NCBI GenBank assembly: GCA_026770025.1
Contig: JAMXDE010000006.1
Coordinates: 1,302,001 to 1,366,000 of the forward strand
Reading direction: 5' to 3'
DNA: 64,000 bases
Origin: Craspedostauros australis
Taxonomy: Eukaryota > Bacillariophyta > Bacillariophyceae > Mastogloiales > Achnanthaceae
Translations under genes and position numbers: made by a program
In this document: positions 55,645 to 64,000 of the stretch, piece by piece
Layout of the letters: each line of letters starts with the position of its first letter
Numbering within the stretch: position 1 is the stretch's first letter
The notes under the pieces: model-generated
The model's database searches: none
What the model was told of the DNA's origin: nothing
What the model saw: only the letters and a program-made list of their open reading frames with translations

Positions 55645-57414
55645 TCACACCATGTCCTTCGGATCATCCGACCGAAAGAAACGATGCACGGACTGCGACA
55701 GCGCATTGTTGCGACGCGCGTTGCTGAAGACACCCGCCAACAGATTCCGGGCCTGCTGCTCGTCGTCGCATGCGGCGTAGGCCTCCATCAGGCTCTGCGG
55801 CGTCGGAAAGTGCCGCACCACGTTGTGCGCCATCATCTCCGAAAGACGCGGGAAGCACTGCAGCTGCCGCGACCAAGTGTCCTTGGCCTTGCCAAAGTCG
55901 GTGCGGTCGGCGCCTTCTGTCATCTTGATCTTCTTGATGCATTGCAGCTCCGTGACGTGGGTCTTGTAAGGTGCCTCAGCGATGGCGCGCGTCATCTTGA
56001 AGACGGCGGATTGCAGCATCTCGGGCGTCGTGCAGTGGATGGATTCGACGCGGAATTGGATGAGAAGCCATTGGATGGCGTCCTGCAGGATGGATTCGGT
56101 TGGCAGCGGCGTGTCCGTGTTGGTGGCACTTGCTGCGTCTGCTCGTCTGCGGGTCCTGCCGGTGTTGGTCTTGCCGCGTTCCACCCACATCTCATCCAGG
56201 CTTTCTTGCATTCTGTACAGCAGCAGGCTGATCTTGGGGTGCGTGTTGGTGTTCCATGCCTTTTGCCAACTCGAGATGAGCTTCGAAACGAAATCACTCA
56301 AGGCCGGGTAATCATCTTGGTTGCCATCATTCTGGCTCGCGTCGCCCTGCAGCAACGGAATGAACTGATCTGCATCCATGAAGACCAGCACGCGTCGGAT
56401 GTGCTCGTAGGCTGTGGGATCATCTTTCTCGAAACCTTCCAGCGCCGCATCGGCACCACCCGTCACATAGTCCCTTCGAATCCATTGGATGGCGCGGTTG
56501 CATCCTGTGAGGTTGCTGGTGTGGCTGTGCAACAGGAAGTTCTCGGATAGCACGGTGTGCAAGGCGAATTCACCATTTTCACGCAATGCTGGGTCCATCA
56601 GCACCACGGTCTCCTTGTGCGCAAACCGACCGTTGGCTTGCTGCGCCTGCTGGGTCTGTCGCTTTTTGGACGTCCGCTGCCTTTCACGCTCCTTCCGGGC
56701 ATCTTCCCGCTGGCGTTGTTTGCGTTCCTTCTCGGCTCTTTTGGCAGCAGAGACAGCCAGTGCGGATTGCACAGGTCTGGATAGAGATGGTCTTCGCCGC
56801 CTCGCGGTTGTTGCCGACGATGCTGCCGATAACGACGTTGATCCGCTGGTTGTCTTACTATTACATTGCAGGTTGCTTCTGTTCGCGCTGTTTGTCTTCG
56901 TCGTCGCTGCCACCGCCCTACCTCGACTCAGCAGGGCCGACTGGGGTCGCCCTGGCATTTTGCCATCATCGTCGTCGCTGCCGTTGCTGCTGTCCGACGA
57001 ATCTAGAACTTGATAGGCACCCCACTGTCTTTGATTCTTCAATGACGACGATGACGTTGACGATGACGACAGTAATGTCGATGGCAACGATGCTGCTGCT
57101 GGCGCCGTTGATGTTGCTGATGCTCTGCTCTTTATCTTACTCGCGTACGAGGAGACGGCATTCGTTCGCTGCGGCATTGCGGCAGTTGGGGGCATCACTT
57201 GAATAAAATCATCGTCGCTGCTGCTGTCGCTGTCGACATATATGCCTGCATTGGTTATTGCGGTGGGGTTGGCGGTGTGATCGTCGAGACTTTGCTTGTT
57301 GATCTCCAGAGCGAAAGGTTCATCATCACTGCTCTCGTCGCTGGCTGCGAAATCGTACGCGGAATACGTCAGTTTGCGTGGCTGCTTTGAGCCCTCGCCT
57401 CTTTTCCCGCTCAT
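55645..57414 (-). CDS. EME1: EME1/MMS4-like subunit of the MUS81 structure-specific endonuclease
   Basis: A single exon encodes 589 residues. With MUS81 this protein cuts branched DNA during repair of stalled forks and crossovers; EME1 itself lacks active-site residues. Residues 1-220 are acidic, Ser-rich and disordered (DESSDDEPFALEI, DSDSSSDDDFIQV). A basic helix follows (AAKRAEKERKQRQREDARKE), then the ERCC4-like fold: KETVVLMDPALRE and RVLVFMDADQFIPLL. The C-terminal part has YKTHVTELQCIKKI and WSRQLQCFPRLSEMMAHNVVRHFPTPQSLMEAYAACDDEQQARNLLAGV, the helix-hairpin-helix end typical of EME1. The catalytic GDxnERK motif of MUS81 is absent, as expected for this partner. Intergenic upstream DNA carries the bZIP-like site at 57963-57977. 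Confidence 0.88.
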   Translation of the reverse strand: MSGKRGEGSKQPRKLTYSAYDFAASDESSDDEPFALEINKQSLDDHTANPTAITNAGIYVDSDSSSDDDFIQVMPPTAAMPQRTNAVSSYASKIKSRASATSTAPAAASLPSTLLSSSSTSSSSLKNQRQWGAYQVLDSSDSSNGSDDDDGKMPGRPQSALLSRGRAVAATTKTNSANRSNLQCNSKTTSGSTSLSAASSATTARRRRPSLSRPVQSALAVSAAKRAEKERKQRQREDARKERERQRTSKKRQTQQAQQANGRFAHKETVVLMDPALRENGEFALHTVLSENFLLHSHTSNLTGCNRAIQWIRRDYVTGGADAALEGFEKDDPTAYEHIRRVLVFMDADQFIPLLQGDASQNDGNQDDYPALSDFVSKLISSWQKAWNTNTHPKISLLLYRMQESLDEMWVERGKTNTGRTRRRADAASATNTDTPLPTESILQDAIQWLLIQFRVESIHCTTPEMLQSAVFKMTRAIAEAPYKTHVTELQCIKKIKMTEGADRTDFGKAKDTWSRQLQCFPRLSEMMAHNVVRHFPTPQSLMEAYAACDDEQQARNLLAGVFSNARRNNALSQSVHRFFRSDDPKDMV

Positions 57415-60400
57415 CCTGCGTCAGTCTCTGCAAGTATTTCTCAAGCACCGATCTCTTCTATCAGTCTTCCTTTGGATGACAAGGTTAGATCTCTGCCAAT
57501 GTGCATGTGCGTTTGCTTCGATTGGCTTGCAGAAGTTATGTCATCTTGTGAGGAAGTTCCCATGATGTTGTCTGGCTTGTGGCGTGTGTGTGTTTGTGTG
57601 TGCGTGTGCGTGTGAATTGTGCGCGTTGGTGGTGTTGTCCGCTTCAAATCGCTGTATTTCGTGTCGGAACGAAGAATTGACTCACGAATGCAGCAACTCC
57701 CAATCACGAAGGAGCTGGCTACTTGCACGAATCAAGAACCAAAACGCCGGTTTGGCACATGTTGAGACACGAATCATCTGTACAGGTCAAGACAAGAGGC
57801 AGCCCCTTGAGTGCAGCCGAGGAGTGTGCTACACATACACTCACACCTGGATGGCAACTATTGAATGGTATAATACCGTACAGGTCCGATGCGTTGTGAC
57901 ATTCCGTCGTCGGCACAGCAATGCTGTATACAGCGTGAGTATGAATGCAACCATCTTGCTTTGTCACATGACATCACAAAACAAAGCGAACGGGGCAGAT
58001 GAAGCAGACAGACAAGCAATCGAGTAGAGTGTAGAGCAGAGAGTAGAAGCCAAGGAGGTCACTGCCCTATTCTTACACCAGATGGCAACAGCAGCGGGAG
58101 TTGTGCGAACGTTCCCAATGTTGACAATGACGACAGAGATGAGGAATCAAGTGGGAGGAGTTGCACCGATACATGCCATCCAAGTGGACTGTACGCCGCA
58201 CAATAGCATCGTGCGAACCAAAATGCACGCTATACTCCATGCAGAGGTATGGGTAGTTCTGTACATCGCTGGGATGTGGATGCTCAGTCCAATGCAATTT
58301 GAATCCAAGGCGCGGTGCGATCATCTCCATCATGTTCGCACGTCAAGAATCGACAGGCCGCGGAATCTGTCCGCACCACCAGCAAGAGCATCCCTCTCCT
58401 TGGCACGTGCGGCCGCTTTCTCGCACGTTCCTTCCCTCCTTGGCCACTCCTTGCGTCCTCTTGGTCCATCCCCACTCCTCCTCGAGCTTCTTTGTCCGTC
58501 CCTGGCTTCTTGATGTGGTCTTCTCCTTCGCTGCGTACAGCACACGAAATCCCGTTTCCTGAGCCGCACAACTCACGCACCTCGTGCGTGTCCCCCCAAC
58601 TCGGGGTTAACATTCCGACGAAACTCGCCTCCCAACAATCGCGATCCGCCGGAATAGAAAGAACAGTCTATCTCATTTTCCGTAGGATCCTCCGTCATGT
58701 CGTTGTTTGGACCACACGCTTGCGGATGTCATGATCTTGTGCCACAGCCACAAGCTGAGCCAAACGGTTTCGGGCGGTTGCCCATCATGCGCACTCTGCT
58801 CGTGGCACGCTCTCGCTTTGCACGAATCCTTTGCCGAAGTCCTGGCTTCGTTGCGAATGATCTGTTCGTGTTGCCCCCCTGTCATGATAATCCCGTTGCA
58901 GGTTGACTCCGTCCCCCAAGATAGAAACTCCAACCAAAAGCCGATCGCAAAAAACGATTATCGGAAAAGATGAGGAGTTGGCGCTCATCCAGATTGCAAC
59001 GGCTGTCCCACATTTAAGGAATCGTGGATAATGGTGTTTGCCCATGGTAACATGCATTGAAATTGTTGACCGTTGCCAGCTTCATACTCCTAAGTGGAAA
59101 TATCGACGAAACTTTTTGAATGTGGTTCTCGTCTTTGAATCCATTTCATCTTTCGGATGGCCAACTCCATCAATCCAAGACAACATCAACCGTTACGCGC
59201 CATCTTGGGAAGCGCTGATTGTTGATCGCGTGGTGGCGCCAAGAGATCTTGCCGGTGGCGATGGATCGGTTGTCCAGTCAACCGTTACTGTGGTGTTTTG
59301 TACCTATCGCAAGTATCGTTTGTGCTTCTCACGATCACATGTATGGTTTCTGTCATGACAATCAGGTCGAAGCGTTGGCGTTTGTCGTTTGGGGAGACGT
59401 GCGGAGTGCGATGGAATGACCTGCGACAGAGGCGATAACGACGGCAGCGCGAACCGCAGCATCGCAGATACAAAAGCAAGCACAAAAGGACAGAAGGAGA
59501 GGGAAGAGAAGGGAGACTCCGGAGTCAAACAAAGAGAGTGGTGGAATAGTCTCTCCGTTTGTGCTGTGCGTGGTGTCGTCTCCGTCTACGGTACAGAAAG
59601 GCGCTGCGCCCTCTCCCTCTCTTCCTGTGTTCGCATACGAAGTTGTCAGAGAACAGCCACAAAAGCAACATCAACGTCGTTAGTACTCGTGGGCATGGCC
59701 TCCATCACACGAGTGGTAGGAGTATCCTCGCAGAGAGCGCTCTGGCGGTAGCGGCAGGAGCAGCGTGAACACGGGCAAACGACTCCAATAACTTCAAGCG
59801 CACAAGCAATCGGCGTGGGTGGCCATCCGAATCCCCCATCGTGCATTTTCTGGCAAGGCAAAAACGCACCAAGACAAGTGCCGCTGCCACCACGAGAGGA
59901 AGCGGAGCAAACTCTCATTTGTGTTGAGGTTGCAGCCGTCACATTCGTTCCATACATGAACTTCTACCTGAGTGCTTGTAATTGCGCAACTTGACACAAC
60001 GTGACGCAGCACAACGCAGCAGAGCACAATACTCCATGCCACAGAAGATCCAGCGTGAAGGCACACAGGTAACAGGCAACCAACCAAGCACAACACAACA
60101 GGCAAGCAAGCAAGGGAAGAAGTCAAGCAAGACGCATAGTGGCCAGCAACGGTTAGTACAACGGCAACTCTGGCACAACGGCTATAACGAACGGCAGCTC
60201 GAATTTCTGCAGGGCGACGCCGGAAGCAACCAACTAAGAAGAAGCGACAACACAATCTCATGGAGCGGAAGGAAGGAAGGAAGCCACACAAACTCGGACC
60301 GCAACACCCAAGACCAAGATCAAGTGCGAGAACCAGCCAACTAATTAACCAATTGACCAATTGACCAGGCAAACAGACGGAGAGACCAAGAAAGCGCAGA

Positions 60401-60417
60401 AGCAAGCACCACCGCAA
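57415..60417. other. Intergenic, 3.0 kb
   Basis: Divergent between EME1 and the paralogue-B gene. A GTGTGTG microsatellite is at 57588-57615 and the bZIP-like site at 57963-57977. GGCGCCA-type words occur near 59200-59240. A CA-rich leader runs from about 59950 to 60400. A + strand frame at 59982-60344 is leader-like and motif-free. No gene is supported. Confidence 0.4.
57963..57977 (+). promoter_or_regulatory. bZIP-like site GTCACATGACATCAC
   Basis: Matches 14 of 15 bases of the site at 21877-21891 and lies about 550 bp upstream of EME1. Confidence 0.35.
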
Positions 60418-62199
60418 ATGAGAATGGGGAAGGCGACGACGACAATGAAGATCGTCGAAGAGAAGAGGAATCGCCAGGTGTCACACCCGATGGAGTCACC
60501 GCGAGTGTCCACTCCACGGACAAAATCATCCACAAGCACTGGCAAGAAGTTCGCCGCAGTGGAACAAGATGATGACATTGCTGTGTCGACTCCGTCCACT
60601 GATCGTGAAACAAGGGACGCAGAAGGCACCCGCACACCAACGGCTACCACCACGACAGTCCCAGTCACAACCACATCCGCGCTGGTTGCAGCCATGAACA
60701 AGAAGGGCGATGTGGTCTACCGCCTCTTCGACAGCCATCATAACATTTCTCACTCACAGTCGCAATCACAGTCGCAATCACAGTCGCAATCACAATCACA
60801 AAACCGACAGAAGCTTCAACATCGACAGAAGCAAGACCCACTCCCACTCGCGTTGGCACTACCAAAGCCACCTCTAGCTTCACCAGCACCAAGCGCAACC
60901 ACCAACACCACAGCAACCACTGCGGCAGACTCCTTCGCAACATCGCCCATGCCGCGATCATCTCCATCCGCAAAGCTCGCGTTGACCAGTCCTCCCGCAT
61001 CTCCGCTGGCTGCTCTTGGATGCAACGAGTCATCACTGCGTTCACCACCGCTGACGCCGACCTTGTCGCAGTCCTCTTCTGTCGCATCCTCGCTGAGCAC
61101 CAGTCCGGCGACGTTGCCGTCCTCCATCTCGGTCGTGCACCAGTCCACTCACAGCGATGATCATGTCGATGGCCACAGCAAGATGGCAGACATGGCGGTG
61201 GTGTCCATGACAGTCCCCACGCACAGTAACACGCACAACAACACGCACAACAGACGCAACAAGCATCCTGGCCACCGCCGACAGCTTCCTCTGGAACAGT
61301 ACGACCTAGAACAGCACCATCAACAACACCTCCCGCTGTTGCACAAGGAATCGCGCCCAGCTTGCGCCAGCCACCAGAACCGCAGCCGCAGCCACTCCGG
61401 CAACCACCTGATATCGAACGGGCGCATGATCTCCGACTCGCCTCTCCCGTCACGACCCTCGAGTCTCACGCATGCGCAACGAGCCGTGTCGGACTGCCCC
61501 ATCCGGGTCTCCATGATGCAGCTGCACCTCGATCTCAGCGGCGACGACAACGCCGGCGGCACCACCTTCCATCCCCTCCGCCCTGCCTTCAACCGTGACG
61601 GTTTCAACAACCGCTACCGCGATGCCAGCGGCTACGGATACATCGGCAGCGGCGTCTACGCCAACCACCAGCACCCGCGTCGTCGCGCTGGCAGCAGCGG
61701 CAGCCATCAGCACCACGGCGTTGAGAGCGGCACCAACAACCAGAGCTCGCAGAGAAAGCGATCGTGCGAGACCTCCGTCGGGCTGCCGTCAGCCTATCCC
61801 ATCTGCAAGAAGCTCAACAGCAGCACCACCACGGCGAGCACCGCCCCCACGCTCAGCATGGACGACTACGAGGACATCGATGAGTTGGACATGTCCTACC
61901 TCAACCACAACACGTCGCTGCCCATGCCCACCATCTCGCCGCTGCGCAATCCCTGGCTTTCCTTCGAATGCCCCTCCAAGACGCCGCCGCGTCCTCGAAC
62001 CCTCTCTCGCCAGGACAGTCAGGATTCCCAGGATGGCACCGCGCAAAACAACAGCCCATCGTCCCCGCAAACGCCCAGTCGGCTGACGCTTTCCAGCGCC
62101 ACTTCGCCCAGCAGCGCACGGCACCGTCGCAACCGCAACCAGGCCCTCACTTCGGATGACTTCAACCACGAGATCCTCAGCCAGCTGCAGATCTCCTAG
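60418..62199 (+). CDS. Disordered nuclear-type protein with SQ repeat, paralogue B
   Basis: A single exon encodes 593 residues from the first in-frame ATG, 60418; an upstream coding exon cannot be excluded. Low complexity throughout: Thr-rich stretch, then HSQSQSQSQSQSQSQSQN coded by a short DNA repeat at about 60755-60800, Ser/Pro and His/Gln-rich parts, then a more ordered-looking region with MQLHLDLSGDD, YRDASGYGYIGSGVYANHQ, MDDYEDIDELDMSYLNHN and RPRTLSRQDSQDSQD. It ends NRNQALTSDDFNHEILSQLQIS, matching the end of the protein at 53922-55427. No known domain is seen. The gene converges on the FAD protein gene. Function is unknown; SQ/TQ density and phospho-like motifs suggest a kinase target. 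Confidence 0.72.
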   Translation: MRMGKATTTMKIVEEKRNRQVSHPMESPRVSTPRTKSSTSTGKKFAAVEQDDDIAVSTPSTDRETRDAEGTRTPTATTTTVPVTTTSALVAAMNKKGDVVYRLFDSHHNISHSQSQSQSQSQSQSQSQNRQKLQHRQKQDPLPLALALPKPPLASPAPSATTNTTATTAADSFATSPMPRSSPSAKLALTSPPASPLAALGCNESSLRSPPLTPTLSQSSSVASSLSTSPATLPSSISVVHQSTHSDDHVDGHSKMADMAVVSMTVPTHSNTHNNTHNRRNKHPGHRRQLPLEQYDLEQHHQQHLPLLHKESRPACASHQNRSRSHSGNHLISNGRMISDSPLPSRPSSLTHAQRAVSDCPIRVSMMQLHLDLSGDDNAGGTTFHPLRPAFNRDGFNNRYRDASGYGYIGSGVYANHQHPRRRAGSSGSHQHHGVESGTNNQSSQRKRSCETSVGLPSAYPICKKLNSSTTTASTAPTLSMDDYEDIDELDMSYLNHNTSLPMPTISPLRNPWLSFECPSKTPPRPRTLSRQDSQDSQDGTAQNNSPSSPQTPSRLTLSSATSPSSARHRRNRNQALTSDDFNHEILSQLQIS

Positions 62200-62452
62200 T
62201 CGGTGGGATGTTGCGATCGAGTCTCCCCAGACACGGCGCTATCGCGATGGTGCGTGGAATATATATTGCACTCCTGCGCATCATCGGCAGCCGCTCACAA
62301 CTTGAATGCACCCATCAATTTTGCTGCCAGTGACAACACTGCCCCCAAGCACAATCCCATCATTCATTATGTATTATATCGCAAGAGTTACACACCTCTA
62401 GAGAGTAACCATCCATACATAGCACACCACTATAGTCCATACATTTCCTCAC

Positions 62453-63136
62453 TCATCCGAAGCGTGCATTGTCGTACGAGTACACCCGTTGGATCATGCA
62501 CGCGATCACAATCATCGCCACCCTCATCATCCACCGCCTGCGCGTTGCTCTTTCCACAATACGCTCAGCGCTGTACTTCTCATGCACGAACGATGCATCG
62601 CTGCCGATCCGCCGCAACAGATACTGCCCCAACTCGTATCCATCCTGCATCGCCGTATCCGCACCACGCCGAATGCGCGTCATACCGAAATCCCACCACA
62701 CGTCCTGACACCACCGCGCATCGCCAATCAGAAAGGTATCGGCATTGCGATACCGCGTCAGCACGCCATCGCATGCCACGACGTAATCGTAGGGCCCGTA
62801 CGACGCCATCGTCGTGCTGTGCAAATATCGATGCTCATCCATCGCGACGATGCGGCATTGATAACGTGGGGCGACATTGCGGCGCAGCAGCTGCAAGCAG
62901 GCATCGCGCGCGATATACGACGGCGCGTCGTCGTGCAATTTGAGCCGTTTCAGGATGTGTCGAGCCGACGGCACGTGGATGTCGCCCAAGTAGATGCCTT
63001 GGGGGTCCGGGGGGTTGGCTTCGAAGATCGTGACGCGATAGTGTCGTCCCAGGGTGTTGGCCAACGTCAGGCCTGCGAATCCGCCGCCGATGATCGCGAT
63101 GCTCGGTGTCGCGTGGATCTTGTGTTGTTGCGTCAT
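62453..63136 (-). CDS. Compact FAD-dependent monooxygenase-like protein lacking the middle domain
   Basis: A single exon encodes 227 residues from ATG 63136. The flavin-binding parts of the PHBH/UbiH fold are present: IAIIGGGFAGLTLANTLG (14-30) with EAN acid end, the RDACLQLL helix, YVVACDGVLTRYR (118-130), TFLIGDARW (134-142) and ADTAMQDGYELGQYLL. In the family about 120 or more residues (the substrate domain) separate the DG motif from GD; here only 12 residues do (Asp123 to Gly138). A C-terminal hydrophobic helix (MMRVAMIVIACMIQRVY) may anchor it. Either a natural minimal flavoprotein, a spliced gene with an unseen exon (no splice sites are seen at the join), or a decayed copy with an in-frame deletion. 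Confidence 0.7.
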   Translation of the reverse strand: MTQQHKIHATPSIAIIGGGFAGLTLANTLGRHYRVTIFEANPPDPQGIYLGDIHVPSARHILKRLKLHDDAPSYIARDACLQLLRRNVAPRYQCRIVAMDEHRYLHSTTMASYGPYDYVVACDGVLTRYRNADTFLIGDARWCQDVWWDFGMTRIRRGADTAMQDGYELGQYLLRRIGSDASFVHEKYSAERIVERATRRRWMMRVAMIVIACMIQRVYSYDNARFG

Positions 63137-63353
63137 GTCGGCGTCGCGGTCGCTGACAGGATATGCAGCATGCGTTGGGAGCAATGAACACACAAGGAAG
63201 TTGGCGGAGCTTCAAAGTAGTAGTAAAATATAGAATAGTACTCTGTAGTCGATCCACGCATCATCGAGCGAAGCAAAAGATGAACCAAACGCCACTCCGC
63301 GCCATGCTTGCGACCAGTTGACTGGTGCAAAACAGATAGCGACCAGCATCCAT

Positions 63354-63426
63354 ACAAAGACCGGGAATCGAACCCGGGACCTCAGCTGTGTTAAAGCCGC
63401 GTCATAACCAACTAGACCATCTCTGC
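63354..63426 (-). tRNA. tRNA-Val (anticodon AAC)
   Basis: 73 nt on the minus strand, folding as a full cloverleaf: acceptor GCAGAGA with TCTTTGT (two G-U pairs), D-stem GTC/GAC with GG in the loop, anticodon stem CGGCT/AGCTG with loop TTAACAC, variable loop AGGTC, T-stem CCGGG/CCCGG with TTCGATT. The anticodon AAC (read as IAC after editing) decodes GUU and GUC. No intron. It lies about 160 bp upstream of the first possible start of the FAD gene, on the same strand. Confidence 0.97.
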
Positions 63427-64000
63427 TGCGCTGTTGATGGTATGAAAAATGAAAACTACTTTCATTTATTAAAACGGGCCACAACCACCAAGCCACAACA
63501 TCAGAAACCAGCGCGTTTCTGTGGCAGGTCCAGGAAGGCGCTCCACGAAATGACGACATTCTGGGATCTTGTAGGTTTGTTCATTGGTGCTTTCCACCTT
63601 CCAGGAGGCGATTGTTGGTGTTCCAACTCAGGCTCAGCACACATTGGTCGTCTGTCTCTCGCAGTCGGTATCTGAGCCACACTTGCAATGCACAAGAGCG
63701 GCGTATCATAAATTGGAAGGATGTGCTATGGAGGACTCGTAGTTGTAAGTATCGTATGATATGTATTATTAGAGTATTGGAGCAGAGCGTAATTGAGAAC
63801 AAGCACAAGCTCGATCGATGTGTGCTGTGCGAGCTGCCGCAAGACCGGCAGCACCACCATGGATATCGGTAGAGCAGTCATTGTACGCGTATGAGCATGT
63901 AGCATACTCATGTGTTACGCTCTCTTCGAATCTCTTCGTTCGCTCGTTCGATCGCTCGTTCGAGCCTGCAGTGGTCGTGGTCCGGACCATTTCTTCTTGC
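63427..64000. other. End of window, no gene seen
   Basis: 574 bp with a CGTTCGCTCGTTCGATCG tandem near 63936. I see no gene or RNA in it. Confidence 0.4.

Noticed and set aside
62453-63193. Start of the FAD protein at 63193
   Set aside because: The codon there is GTG; the first ATG in frame is 63136, just before the Rossmann motif.
1-64000. CRISPR arrays, rRNA genes, spliced-leader genes
   Set aside because: No regularly spaced repeats and no rRNA-like sequence were seen; introns and gene layout are ordinary nuclear eukaryotic.

Overview
The window is nuclear DNA from a eukaryotic alga, most likely a diatom-like stramenopile or another lineage with a red-algal complex plastid. Several genes have GT-AG introns in all three phases. 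Several proteins begin with a signal peptide that ends in an ASAFAP-type motif (ATAF, ANAF/AP, SYSF, ADAL), the bipartite plastid import signal of such algae. Two plastid-specific proteins are encoded: a divinyl chlorophyllide 8-vinyl-reductase and a plastid A-type Fe-S carrier. The species cannot be named from sequence alone. I count 21 host genes in about 64 kb, plus one ORF inside an LTR-type element. Host genes lie on both strands, and many + strand starts follow a CA-rich, G-poor leader.

Layout. 0-9.4 kb: the 3' part of a fatty-acid desaturase, a mitochondrial proton-translocating transhydrogenase (3 exons), a phospholipid scramblase (2 exons) and a lumen-targeted aldo-keto-reductase-like protein. 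9.65-17.13 kb: a gene-poor tract bounded by inverted copies of one terminal sequence and a candidate 4-bp target duplication, read here as a 7.5-kb TIR element of unknown family. 17.4-27.8 kb: a second scramblase (-), an ELO elongase (-), DVR (+), a small plastid membrane protein (-) and a second ELO elongase (+). The ELO paralogues keep identical lengths for exons 2 and 3 and identical intron phases. 28.2-29.8 kb: an ER-type coiled-coil membrane protein. 30.1-32.1 kb: a recent LTR-flanked element with one Gag-like ORF and no pol. 32.5-45.6 kb: pirin, a Nudix hydrolase, 14-3-3, a DP transcription factor and a SufA/IscA protein. 46.1-63.1 kb: tail-anchored class 1A dihydroorotate dehydrogenase, then three consecutive convergent pairs. 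Each pair is a + strand disordered basic protein facing a - strand enzyme (nucleoside hydrolase, EME1, FAD protein). A tRNA-Val(AAC) lies at 63.35 kb.

Together, the first 28 kb is enriched in lipid genes: desaturase, two elongases, two scramblases, and an NADPH-producing transhydrogenase beside them. The second half is mixed housekeeping: cell-cycle control, pyrimidine synthesis, nucleoside salvage and recombination. The main items for follow-up are the 7.5-kb TIR element, the Gag-only LTR element, the aldo-keto-reductase-like protein with none of its catalytic tetrad, the FAD protein without its substrate domain, the membrane-anchored class 1A DHODH, and a plastid gene whose intron falls exactly at the targeting-peptide cleavage motif.
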